Source: RZYY01 sp036794825 (lineage in GTDB: Bacteria; Bacteroidota; Bacteroidia; Bacteroidales; 4484-276). Taken from it: a DNA stretch of 64,000 nt. Below, one piece after another: positions 45,847-55,500 of the stretch. Position numbers and translations under genes: made by a program. Every line of letters starts with the position of its first letter. Positions within the stretch are counted from its first letter, which is position 1. Below the pieces are notes generated by a model. The model saw nothing but the letters and a program-made list of their open reading frames with translations, had not been told where the DNA came from and did no database searches. The DNA lies in NCBI GenBank assembly GCA_036794825.1, contig DAIRGA010000001.1, forward strand, positions 1 through 64,000. Direction: 5' to 3'.

Positions 45847-47010
45847 ATGATTAGCTTTGACAACACCGAAATAGCTTTTAAAAGTAAAAGCAACGCCGAT
45901 CTGCGGAAGTCTTACCTCTTGTTCAGCGCGCTGGCCAACAACTGGTTAATGCAGCTCGGGGGTGGGGTTACGCAGTCTTTCCTCAAAGTTGGCCTTCCGG
46001 TCAACTGGTTTGTGAAACCCACCATTTACCGGCAGTTTGTGGGCGGCGAAAGCATTGCCGAATGCATTCCCACCATCCACCTGCTGAGCAAATTTAACGT
46101 TAAGGCGATTCTGGATTTTTCGGTCGAAGGAACCGAATCTAAAGAGGGCATACAACATGCACTGGAGGAGACCCTGAGGACCATCGAAAATGCAGCCGGC
46201 AACCCCGACATCCCTTTTGCGGTTTTCAAGCCAACGGCCTTCACAACCCACAATGTGCTTACGAAGGTGAGTGCCGGTGAGCCGCTTAATGAGGATGAAA
46301 AAGAGGAGGCCGAAAATTTCAGAGCGCGGGTTGAAACGCTTTGCAAAACCGCCCATGACAGGGGGGTTCCTATTCTGATTGATGCTGAGGATTCGTGGTA
46401 CCAGGGCTTCATTGACGAAGTGGTGAATCAGATGATGGCCAAATACAACCGCGAGCGTGCCATCGTTTTCAACACCTTTCAGATGTATCGCCACGACAGG
46501 CTGGCTTTTCTGAAAAAGTCGCACCAGATGGCCATTGACGGAAATTATTTCCTCGGGGCAAAATTTGTACGGGGCGCTTATATGGAAAAAGAACGGGCGC
46601 GGGCATTGCAGATGGGTTATCCATCTCCCATTCAGCCGGATAAAGAACACACGGACAACGACTTCAACGCCGCCTTACAATTCTGCATTGAGCATATTGA
46701 CCGGATAACCATTTTCAACGGAACCCACAATGAATACAGCGCACGTTGGCTCACCGAGCTGATGGCCGAAAAAACGATCGCCAAAAACGATCCCCGCATC
46801 TGGTTTTCGCAGCTTTATGGCATGAGCGACCACATCAGCTTCAACCTTGCACATGCCGGATACAACGTGGCCAAATACCTGCCCTACGGACCGGTGAAGC
46901 ATGTAATCCCTTACCTGGTGCGCCGTGCAGAGGAAAACACCTCTGTAAAAGGTCAAACCGGGCGGGAACTCACCCTGATCAAGCGGGAGATGAGCAGAAG
47001 GAAAAAGTGA
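45847..47010 (+). CDS. Proline dehydrogenase
   Basis: 387 residues of the monofunctional FAD enzyme that oxidises proline to pyrroline-5-carboxylate. I take the ATG at 45847 because an in-frame TTG further upstream overlaps the predicted promoter. The TIM-barrel motifs include DAEDSWYQ, FNTFQMYR, GAKFVRGAYMEKERARA and the C-terminal YLVRRAEENTSV flavin/substrate segment. It lacks the P5C dehydrogenase half found in PutA, consistent with the split system of many Bacteroidota. Divergent from ovoA and convergent with the M28 gene. Confidence 0.94.
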   Translation: MISFDNTEIAFKSKSNADLRKSYLLFSALANNWLMQLGGGVTQSFLKVGLPVNWFVKPTIYRQFVGGESIAECIPTIHLLSKFNVKAILDFSVEGTESKEGIQHALEETLRTIENAAGNPDIPFAVFKPTAFTTHNVLTKVSAGEPLNEDEKEEAENFRARVETLCKTAHDRGVPILIDAEDSWYQGFIDEVVNQMMAKYNRERAIVFNTFQMYRHDRLAFLKKSHQMAIDGNYFLGAKFVRGAYMEKERARALQMGYPSPIQPDKEHTDNDFNAALQFCIEHIDRITIFNGTHNEYSARWLTELMAEKTIAKNDPRIWFSQLYGMSDHISFNLAHAGYNVAKYLPYGPVKHVIPYLVRRAEENTSVKGQTGRELTLIKREMSRRKK

Positions 47011-47052
47011 TTGTGCACGCAGGGATCAATAACAGATTGAGATTCGGTTATC

Positions 47053-48516
47053 TCAAAACCGGTATCCAACAGTAAAATAGGTACCGGAGGAACGAAAGTT
47101 ATCATCCCCCTTTTTGGAAATATTGGTTAATCCCCGCCGAAAGGTAACCGCTGTTGAAAAACGCATCACCTCCAAACCGATCCCATAGTTGATTCCCCAT
47201 TCCTGGTCGTTGTACTGGTGATCAAAATCAAGCCCGTCATTGTCGTTTATACCGGCAAAGGTGTAGCGGAAATATCCTCCTGCAAAAGGATAAGCTCTCA
47301 TAGCACCGCCGGATTCGAGAGGAAGATTGAACTGCACATTGGCCGGAATCAGCAAATTATGCCGCCCGAATAGCCCCTCAGCAGCCTGGCTGCCGTCGTA
47401 ATCGTACAAAACTTCGGGCTGAAAAGTCAGGATTTTGCCAAGATGAGTTTGAAAAAACAATCCCGCACCAACACCAAACACCCCTTTGGCTTTGTAAAAT
47501 TCATCAGGATAGCGGTGACGGGCGCTTCCGAAATTGGCTGTCAAGCCCCAGCTGAACCTCAAAGCGCCGGGTTTTTCAGTAGCCACAAGGTTCATGGCTG
47601 GAACAAGTTCGGGCATTACAGAGAACTCGGCAATCAAATCCTGAAGGAATCCGGTTACCAGCGCCATACCCTCATAATCGAGTTTTTCGTGGGTGTCTTC
47701 GGGTTTGTGATAAGGCGATTTCATGCCCGTGAAAACATGTACTGAGGGAATCCCGACATCGCCAAACGGGCCGGTGTCGGTATATTGTGAAATGTCGGGC
47801 GCTGTTGATCCGAGGTTTATTCCTCTGGCAGCAGCAACCTTTTTCACAATATCCGCACCCTTTTGAAGCGATCCCGAACCTCTCATGTCCACCTTTCCGC
47901 TGGCCTCGTACATCCCTACCATATCGAGACTGAACATGAGTTTGATCTTACTGATGTCGAAAACTGTATTTTCCTCCAAAAACCGCTTTGCACCAAGTAA
48001 TCCACTCTCCTCTGCATCGAAAGCGACGAAAATGATACTTCGTCCGGCCATGGAAGGATTTGCCGCAAAAAGCCCTGCCAGTTCCATCACTGTGGCAGTT
48101 CCTGAGGCATTGTCATCAGCGCCGGGATAGATGATTTTTTCGCCATTTTTGGTTGCATAGCCTAAATGATCGTAATGTGCTCCAACCACAATGTATTCGT
48201 TTTTCAGGTCAGGGTGGCTGCCTTCAACCCAACCAACCACATTATTTCCCTGAACATTAACCAGTTGAATCCTCAGATCAAATAGCTGAAAATAGGTTCC
48301 CTCCTGGTAGGGGTTCAATCCAGCCTGCTGAAACTGAGCTGCTATGTAGTTCATTGCCCTGATTCTGCCTTGTGTCCCCAGGCCACGCCCTTCCAAAGAA
48401 TCGGATGCAAGAATGGTAACATGATTTTTAAGTCGTTGCGAGAGATCATTCTGGGCTAAAAGTGCTGGTGAAAAAATCACCAGGATCACCCACAGGAGAT
48501 TAAACCGGGTTTTCAT
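47053..48516 (-). CDS. M28 metallopeptidase fused to an outer-membrane beta-barrel domain
   Basis: 487 residues from the ATG at 48516, which starts the signal peptide MKTRFNLLWVILVIFSPALLAQ. The N-terminal M28 domain (25-300) has the co-catalytic zinc set: His114 and Asp116 (GAHYDH), Asp134 (GADDNASG), Glu169-Glu170 (DAEE), Asp198 (SLDM) and His270 (SPYH). Residues about 318-487 are a separate region of alternating amphipathic strands ending in TYFTVGYRF, like an eight-stranded PorT/OmpW-sized barrel. The peptidase would thus sit tethered to the outer membrane. Substrate is unknown; relatives are aminopeptidases. Confidence 0.88.
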   Translation of the reverse strand: MKTRFNLLWVILVIFSPALLAQNDLSQRLKNHVTILASDSLEGRGLGTQGRIRAMNYIAAQFQQAGLNPYQEGTYFQLFDLRIQLVNVQGNNVVGWVEGSHPDLKNEYIVVGAHYDHLGYATKNGEKIIYPGADDNASGTATVMELAGLFAANPSMAGRSIIFVAFDAEESGLLGAKRFLEENTVFDISKIKLMFSLDMVGMYEASGKVDMRGSGSLQKGADIVKKVAAARGINLGSTAPDISQYTDTGPFGDVGIPSVHVFTGMKSPYHKPEDTHEKLDYEGMALVTGFLQDLIAEFSVMPELVPAMNLVATEKPGALRFSWGLTANFGSARHRYPDEFYKAKGVFGVGAGLFFQTHLGKILTFQPEVLYDYDGSQAAEGLFGRHNLLIPANVQFNLPLESGGAMRAYPFAGGYFRYTFAGINDNDGLDFDHQYNDQEWGINYGIGLEVMRFSTAVTFRRGLTNISKKGDDNFRSSGTYFTVGYRF

Positions 48517-48558
48517 GATGTGCTGACGATTTTGGATGAATAGTTGATTTACAGGCAA

Positions 48559-49332
48559 TTACTTGCAATAATTTTCCACCACCAGCTTTGCCTTTTCGAA
48601 GCCAAGGCCGGCGGCAGTTTTCCAGCTTTGGCATGCTTGTGTGGTATCGCCCGAATAATAGTAGGAGAGGCCAAGGTTGAAATGAGCCTCGGCATACTTG
48701 GGACTGATACTGACGGCGCTGGAAAAGTCGCTGATGGCCTTGGGGAGGTCGTTAAGTTTTCCATAGGCCGTTCCTCGGTTGAAATAGGCCGTGGCGCTTT
48801 TGGGTGCAAGTCTGACGTATTCATTATTGGCTTCCACGCATTGTTGCAGGTTGCCAAGGTGGTAATGTGCCAGCGCAAGATGGAGGTAAGCCGTGGTGTC
48901 TTTATTATCCAGATCTACAGCCTGCTGAAAGTCGGCAAGGGCATTCGGGTAGTTCTGAACGTGTAAATATCCCTTCCCCCTGTTGATATACGCCGTCGTG
49001 AGTTTTGGCGCAATCGAAATGGCTGTGTCAAACTCCAGGATTCCCTCATCGTAGTTGTTGATGGCGTAGAGTACCAAACCTCTTTTGAAATGAAACTCCG
49101 CCGTCCCGCGCTCTTGGCTGTAACTCTCCTCATCCTTTTCAAAACTGCTGCTTTCAACCCGAAAAGGCAACTCAGCACCGGTTGAATCTGATAAAATTCC
49201 GCCCTTAACTGCGATGTCGTTTTGCAGGGAGGTGTCGGCTGCCGGTTGCTGCCCGGCGGGTTGGTCAGCGCTTCTGTTCACGCACGAAATAAATGCCGCT
49301 GTCAGAAAAAGCCAGTAAATTAAGCTTTTCAT
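48559..49332 (-). CDS. TPR-repeat lipoprotein
   Basis: 257 residues from the ATG at 49332, which starts a lipoprotein signal (LTAAFISC, Cys17). After a Gln/Pro/Ala linker and a charged segment, five to six tetratricopeptide repeats (about 85-245) are visible, for example TAYINRGKGYLHVQNYPNALADFQQAVDL and the next unit starting TAYLHLALAHYHLGN. Such proteins act as assembly scaffolds; no partner can be named. The stop lies 42 bases upstream of the M28 gene start, so the two are probably cotranscribed. Confidence 0.9.
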   Translation of the reverse strand: MKSLIYWLFLTAAFISCVNRSADQPAGQQPAADTSLQNDIAVKGGILSDSTGAELPFRVESSSFEKDEESYSQERGTAEFHFKRGLVLYAINNYDEGILEFDTAISIAPKLTTAYINRGKGYLHVQNYPNALADFQQAVDLDNKDTTAYLHLALAHYHLGNLQQCVEANNEYVRLAPKSATAYFNRGTAYGKLNDLPKAISDFSSAVSISPKYAEAHFNLGLSYYYSGDTTQACQSWKTAAGLGFEKAKLVVENYCK

Positions 49333-49346
49333 GGATTTTTTTTCTG

Positions 49347-49354
49347 CAAAAATA
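49347..49354 (-). promoter_or_regulatory. -7 element for the TPR lipoprotein
   Basis: On the minus strand TATTTTTG, 14 bases before the ATG at 49332. It is preceded by the terminator at 49381-49413, consistent with a new transcription unit. The -33 element is unclear. Confidence 0.4.
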
Positions 49355-49380
49355 GCATTCGTTTCCGATTTCCTGAAAAC

Positions 49381-49413
49381 CAAAAAGCCCCAGCGAAAGG
49401 CAGGGGCTTTTTG
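49381..49413. terminator. Intrinsic terminator, symmetric
   Basis: An 11-bp perfect stem, CAAAAAGCCCC at 49381-49391 with GGGGCTTTTTG at 49403-49413. It starts 20 bases after the stop of the secreted mosaic protein at 49434 and has T-runs in both directions. Confidence 0.85.
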
Positions 49414-49433
49414 ATAGTGTAAGGAAACATCGT

Positions 49434-52400
49434 CTATTGAACCACAATTCTCTGGATGATGGTTTGCTGCTGGTAATTCAGCCTGATAAGGTAAACGCCT
49501 TTTGGATGTTTGGTCAGGTCAATGGTGGTTGTGCCATCTGCTGAAGCGGAAAGAACCACCTGCCCATGGATGTTGGTAATAGTAAGTTCATAAATTCCAT
49601 CTACCTGCAGATTAAACAGGCCACTGGAAGGATTGGGAGAAATGGACACGGAATTTGCCTGGTCGCCGATTCCGGTAGCGCTTTCTTTAAACCCGGTGAT
49701 AACCGAGAGACCGTTATCTGCAAAAAGTCCTGCGTTGTAATCGGCATTGCTGCTGTAAATTGCTTCGACCTCGAGGGTGCGGTTATCACGGTAAATTTTG
49801 AAGCTGATAGGTTCATCGGTCATCATTCCATCAACGGCCGTGGTGGTAAGATCATCACCCTGAACAACCATTGGAACCACAGATTCCGTTCCGGTGTAAA
49901 TGTTCATTCCGGTGCAAATTCCGCCGGCATTAAAAGCGCCGATTATATCACCGGGACGAAGCGTGTGCAAAGCATCGCCACCAATCGAGATAATGTGTTG
50001 ATTTCCTGTTGACAACACGTCATTCCACGTGGTTGAATTGACGAATTCGTTGCGTGGATTTTCAGAAAACGTTTTCGGAGGATTTACTCCAAAATCAATG
50101 GTAACAGCTTTGTTCGTTTTAATTACATAGGAAAATCCGGGATAGAGCGTGCTGAGCGACATAGTGGAAGATCCGGGGATAATACCGCCCGCCGGCCAGT
50201 AGATCAGTCCTCCGGCGATATCAAACACGAATTCGATGTCAGTTCCTAATGGCATGATCACTGATGCCAATTCTGATGGGGTGGCACTAAGAACCGGAAG
50301 GAGGTGGGTTCCTGCTTGCAGGGTGATTGTACGATCTTCAGGTTCGGTTCCCGGGAAAACAAAGAATGTTGATCCATCGAATTTTGCTTTGTACCCTTTA
50401 TAGGTGTCCCAGTCTCCGAGAGAGTTGATGTTTTGTCCGGGCCAGTAAATGCCGTCTTTTGCTATTATAATCACCAGGTTATACAGTGCCGGTGCAAAAA
50501 GATCTTCCATGCTCATCCTTGCGGGAAGGAGATTGCTTGAAACGCCGTTCCATCCTGTGGGATACATAACCGGAAGCGCGGGGTTCTGGTTGCATCCGGC
50601 TCCCGGAGTGCAATAAATTCCCTCGCCGTTCATATTGATGGCAGCAAGGTTAGTGGAAAATGACCAGTTGGCCGGGTCATTGTTGTCGCTGGATGGGTCA
50701 CAAAACTCCAGCGAAGGTCCTTCGCCGTCTGGTTCAACCGGCCATAGGCCACTATCGCTGTAAGTTACTGCAGCCACGTGGTTTCCGAACGGATCAGTAA
50801 GCCGGATCAACTCGCCGCTGTTGCTCAGGTTACCGCTTGCCCACTGGTAGCTCTGGAGCCCAAAGGTGTTCATAAAGGCCTGCGCATTGATCGAAACAAC
50901 TAGATACTCTGAAGCAGAAAAAAGATAATCAGGGAAAGTAAAGGTTACACCGCTGGAAAAAGTAAAATTCTTCATGTTAACCGCAGCAACACTATGGTTG
51001 TATATTTCTATGAACTCAAGAGTGTCCGTTCCCGATTCCGGTGAATTGTACATAATCTCGGTAATTTTCAGATTTACCACTGGTAAAGCGCATCCAAAAT
51101 CAGCTATGCTTCGGCTGGTGAAGAAAAATCCTTCAGCACGTGCATTGCAGATACCGGTGATATCGCAGGGTTGCTGTGGAATTAGTCTTTTGATATAATT
51201 CACATCAAAAAAGGTTGTCCGGAATTTTGCAGTGGCCTTGCTGGCATCGTTGATGGTGTATTCTGCTCCGTTGGCGAAAAATGAACCAATATCGCTAAAA
51301 GATACCCCTTCAATTGTAACAAGTTCGGACTCATATTCGACAAAATTGACCAGAAAATCATTCAAGGTAATCACCTCAGGAACAATTACGTTTCCGGCTG
51401 ATGTTGCTGCTCCCGGGTCAGCTGCAGGATTAAACTGCAACATATTTCCAAAGTATGTAAACGATCCTGTGATACCAGTAATACCATCACCAACATTGTA
51501 ATTGGTAGTAATGACTCCCTGAAGATCATCAATCAGGATGGCTGCAGTTGCATCCTGGATAAATTTCTGGTTCCTGAATGGTTGTTTGAAAGTGAGCACA
51601 ACTTCACCGGTTATCTTGTAATAGTCGTACCCATTTTTTGCAGAATATGCTGCCCTGAGCTCGGCAATGTTGGAAACCAGTCCAACCGAAGCGAACGTAT
51701 AAGTAGCTTCAGCCACAAGGCTTGGGCTCATTTCGGGAGCGTAGGCAATGGCCTTAACTGTTTTTGTGGCATCTATCGGAATGGGCGCCGTGTATTCCGT
51801 TGAAGTGTTGTTGGGCTCATCGCCGTTTAGGGTGTAATAGATCGTCGAATTTTCTGTTTCACAGGCAATTTCGAGATTGAAAGGATTGAAGTAGGTACCT
51901 CCCGGATGTGAAAACGTTGGTTTTGCTACTACCGGGCCGCCTCCCGTGAAATCAGTAATCAGAATGTCGTCAATGTTCAGCCTGCGGTTTTGTGTACCAC
52001 TGGCTGTTGCCCGGATAATCCTGATTCTTACATCGCCAGTAACATTAACCACTTCATTAAAGGTTTGAACATCATTGGTGGCAGGAGCGGTGAATACACT
52101 GCCAATCTGGGTCCATGAAGCTCCTTGGTTGGTGCTGTATTCTACCTTCCAGTCAACCTGGACATCGGTTCCATATCTCCTGTAAGAAAAGCTTATGTTA
52201 CCGATTCCATTTTCTTTGTCTTGCAGCATAGTCATGGCCGAAGTTCCATATCCGCGTAATCTTGCTGACTTTAGCCCGTTTTTCCAATCATTGGTCTCGC
52301 TGCCAATGAGCGCCTCGGTCATATTCCAGGAAAGGCCGCTTAGCGTAACATTAGCTGAAGCATAAGCCGCTTTTGTCTCGCTTTCAAAATTCACAAGGTA

Positions 52401-52466
52401 CTGCGCATTGGTCTCTCCTGAGTAAAGAAGAAATCCAATGACAAAAAGCATAATTAATCTGCGCAT
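49434..52466 (-). CDS. Secreted mosaic protein with lamin-tail, GW/YWP and T9SS type A domains
   Basis: 1010 residues with signal peptide MRRLIMLFVIGFLLYSGETNA. Order: a shared N-terminal beta-sandwich (22-173, RLRGYGTSAMTMLQ and RRYGTD blocks), a chitobiase C-terminal-like Ig domain (180-257), a DUF5689-like OB-fold (261-455), a lamin-tail domain (465-605), the duplicated GW/YWP domain (634-792), a further beta domain containing GDIIGAFNAGGICTG (800-925), and a type A sorting domain (935-1010) with SPNPSSGLF and a terminal QRIVVQ. No catalytic domain is recognisable; adhesion or matrix binding is a guess. It is the only one of the four GW/YWP carriers that also has a standard sorting tail. 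Confidence 0.85.
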   Translation of the reverse strand: MRRLIMLFVIGFLLYSGETNAQYLVNFESETKAAYASANVTLSGLSWNMTEALIGSETNDWKNGLKSARLRGYGTSAMTMLQDKENGIGNISFSYRRYGTDVQVDWKVEYSTNQGASWTQIGSVFTAPATNDVQTFNEVVNVTGDVRIRIIRATASGTQNRRLNIDDILITDFTGGGPVVAKPTFSHPGGTYFNPFNLEIACETENSTIYYTLNGDEPNNTSTEYTAPIPIDATKTVKAIAYAPEMSPSLVAEATYTFASVGLVSNIAELRAAYSAKNGYDYYKITGEVVLTFKQPFRNQKFIQDATAAILIDDLQGVITTNYNVGDGITGITGSFTYFGNMLQFNPAADPGAATSAGNVIVPEVITLNDFLVNFVEYESELVTIEGVSFSDIGSFFANGAEYTINDASKATAKFRTTFFDVNYIKRLIPQQPCDITGICNARAEGFFFTSRSIADFGCALPVVNLKITEIMYNSPESGTDTLEFIEIYNHSVAAVNMKNFTFSSGVTFTFPDYLFSASEYLVVSINAQAFMNTFGLQSYQWASGNLSNSGELIRLTDPFGNHVAAVTYSDSGLWPVEPDGEGPSLEFCDPSSDNNDPANWSFSTNLAAINMNGEGIYCTPGAGCNQNPALPVMYPTGWNGVSSNLLPARMSMEDLFAPALYNLVIIIAKDGIYWPGQNINSLGDWDTYKGYKAKFDGSTFFVFPGTEPEDRTITLQAGTHLLPVLSATPSELASVIMPLGTDIEFVFDIAGGLIYWPAGGIIPGSSTMSLSTLYPGFSYVIKTNKAVTIDFGVNPPKTFSENPRNEFVNSTTWNDVLSTGNQHIISIGGDALHTLRPGDIIGAFNAGGICTGMNIYTGTESVVPMVVQGDDLTTTAVDGMMTDEPISFKIYRDNRTLEVEAIYSSNADYNAGLFADNGLSVITGFKESATGIGDQANSVSISPNPSSGLFNLQVDGIYELTITNIHGQVVLSASADGTTTIDLTKHPKGVYLIRLNYQQQTIIQRIVVQ

Positions 52467-52520
52467 AATTTTTAGTTTTAATTAATAATTAAATGATTGA
52501 AAATGTTTCTGTTTAAAAAA

Positions 52521-55500
52521 TTATGGGTTGCACTCCGGGAACGTAAGATTCACCGGACCTTCCACTTTAATGTAATAAGCCTTACCGGGAACGAGCTTTG
52601 TGAGGGTAAGGACGCCTCCTTCTGGCCAATAAATCTCGTCACTGCCCATCTCTTTCACAAAAATAATTCCTGTTTGGCCGGCAAAAAGGGTGACCAGATC
52701 TGCTTCACACTCACTCAGCACGGGCATGCCGTTCCAGCCGGTTGTAAGGCTGACGGTTTTGTTGGTAACAATTTCACCATAAATGACAAGATAGCGCATT
52801 GCATTGATTTTCAACTGATATCCAACGTTGTTATTCCAGTTGCCAATAGAATTCACGCCGTATGAAGGCAGGTAAAGCTGACTAAAATTCTGCAGGATAA
52901 CGAGTTCATTTACAACATTTTGCATCACATCAACCACAGATGGCTGAACTGGTGCGGTGTAGGTTGAAATTCCACCCCATCCTTCAGGAATCAGTATACT
53001 TTGGGCTGACTGCGGGAGGTTGGGAGCGCCGGGAGTACCGTAAACGGGTATGCCATCGGCATTTATGGTAACGAAAGTTGTTTCAGATCCCCAGCTTTCT
53101 CCCATGCTATTGTCCAGCGAAAGATCAGTTAATGCAAGCGAAGGGCCGTAACCATCCGGTGCTTTAGGCCATGGACTGACATCCTTGAACCAAACATAAT
53201 CCACAACCTCGCCGGCTGCATTTTTGATTTCCAATTCTTCACCACTATTGCTAAGCGCTCCGCTTGTCCATTGAAGCGCATTTACCCCAAATGTGCTGAG
53301 CATTGTGGCAGCATTAACAGCAATCACAAGGTATTCGCCAGGTTGAAGGCTGACGTTGGGAAAAGTGTAGGTCACTCCTTTCGAAATCTGCCATCCGCTG
53401 AGGTTGTGAGCCATAGCATCCGGATTGTAAATTTCGATGTATTCGAGGATGTCAGTACCGTTTTCCGGCGGGTTGTAGCTGATTTCTGTGATCTTAACAT
53501 TGGGGAACGGAATCGGGGCAATTACCGAGAAGTAATCGTTACTGTTGTCAACGGGAGTGGCAGAGGAAGAATTTTTAACCCTGATTTTGTAATCAGCCGC
53601 AATGATCTGGTTCACTGGAATTTGCCACAACCAACTTCCTGAGTTAGGAATGTTTTCGATGAGTGTTGTTGAAATCCCAAACTGTCCCTTCAACAGGTAA
53701 ATGGAGACATTTCCTGCAAAATCCTGTGATGACCAGGTGATGGTGTAAGCGCTTCCCTGCTCCCAGCTTTCGCCGCCGTTGGGGGTTATCACTGTAATCA
53801 GAGGGTTGGGCGGCGCAGTTACCGTTCCGTTGCACACTAAGTTAACCGGGCTGGTCAATTCGGAGGCATGAACAATCATTTCGTTGTTGTAAGCGCCGAT
53901 TTCAAGGCCGGCTTTCAATCTTACAAAAATCGTCTGCGGCTGAACAGGCAAAACCCCATTCACATAATCAAGTATTAACTCATTTGAAAACAGGGTGTTA
54001 TCTGCAGAGATTTCATAATTGACAGGAGCGGTAATTTCTATTTCACCCGATCCGGAAAAGTTTTCGATCGCTACATCGTAAGATTTTGATAATGAAGGGC
54101 CAGCGCCAACAACGTAGGAAAACCCACTTAAAGAGGCTGGTGTAACCGAAATCGCCGGGTCGCCGCTGAGGTTGAAAACCAGGATATCTTCCAGACCACC
54201 GGTCGGATTCACGGTATTTGTTATGCCCCAGATTCCGTCGGGCGAGATAAGTGAGTTGACCAGCGTTCCATCGGTAAGGCTACGCTCTTCAATCAGCCGC
54301 ACGCCGTTGGGATTGAGGTTGGGCAAAACTCCGCCGAAAGCGCCAGTGACATTGTAAACATCGTTTTTGTAAAAAGCTGCAAACTGGGCTATGGTTGAAT
54401 AGTTGATGCCCGTTACTTCAATGGAAGTTCCAAAAAGTGGACGGCCATCTTTTGAACTATTGTCATAAAGCAGAGCAAAGTTCTTTGAGGAGAAACCAGA
54501 AACAGCTCGGAAAGCAGTACCAAAGTTCTGGGATGCTTCCTGAGAATAACCGATCACCTTCACCGGAAAGTCGACCGTCAACAAATTCGCGATGGCAGTA
54601 CCACCCGCACCATTGTTGATTCTGATCCTCATGAAAACTTCATTGCCCGGTGCAAATCTCTCATTTCCAGTTGTTTCGATAATAAACCAACCGGTGTAAG
54701 AACCGTTGGAACCAGTGGTAAACTCTCCATAATTTCCCGGACTTGTAAAAGATGGGCCAGTTGAGCGGTAAAAGTTACCGTTCAGATTTACAAAAATTGG
54801 GTTGCCGGCTCCATTGGCAGTGGGTAAATCGGAAGAAACCACAGCCTGATTGATGTAACGATAGGTTGTATTGGGTATCAGATTGGTAAAGGTGGCGCTG
54901 AAAGCAAAGGGAATGCGGTTATCGCCCGGAAAATTTCCATTGATATATTGAGGAAGAATAGCCGCTTCGATAGCCGGGACATCATAAATTTCGATGGCGG
55001 GGCTGAATCCCGGGTCAAGACCAACGGCTGTGGCCTGAAGCACATAACTTCCCTGCATATCAAAAAAAATGTCGTTAAATGTAGCTACACCCTGCACTGC
55101 AGCCACAGAAACAGTTCCTGACAGGTTGCCCGGGCCGCTGTCCTTGTTGATGGTTATGGTTCCGGTGAATGTATTATCAACGGTATTATCTGCCCTTCTT
55201 GCTTCTACCTTGAATGTGGCAATGGGTTGACCCACATTTCCACCAGCCGGGACATCCACAAACGCAAGGTGTGTGGCCAAACCGACAACAGAAAATGGCA
55301 GGCTGATGCCGTGAGACAGAGCCATTCCGGAAGTAGCAGAAGCCCGGATACTCACGCCTGACTCAACTACATTATAGGTCACACCGCTGATTACAACCTG
55401 GTTTGATCCGCTTGGAATCACCCCGGTAAGTGTACCCCCCAGCACCCCGGCTCCGGTTTCTTTTGAAAGAGAAATAGCAGTTTCGGCGTTAACGACCGAT

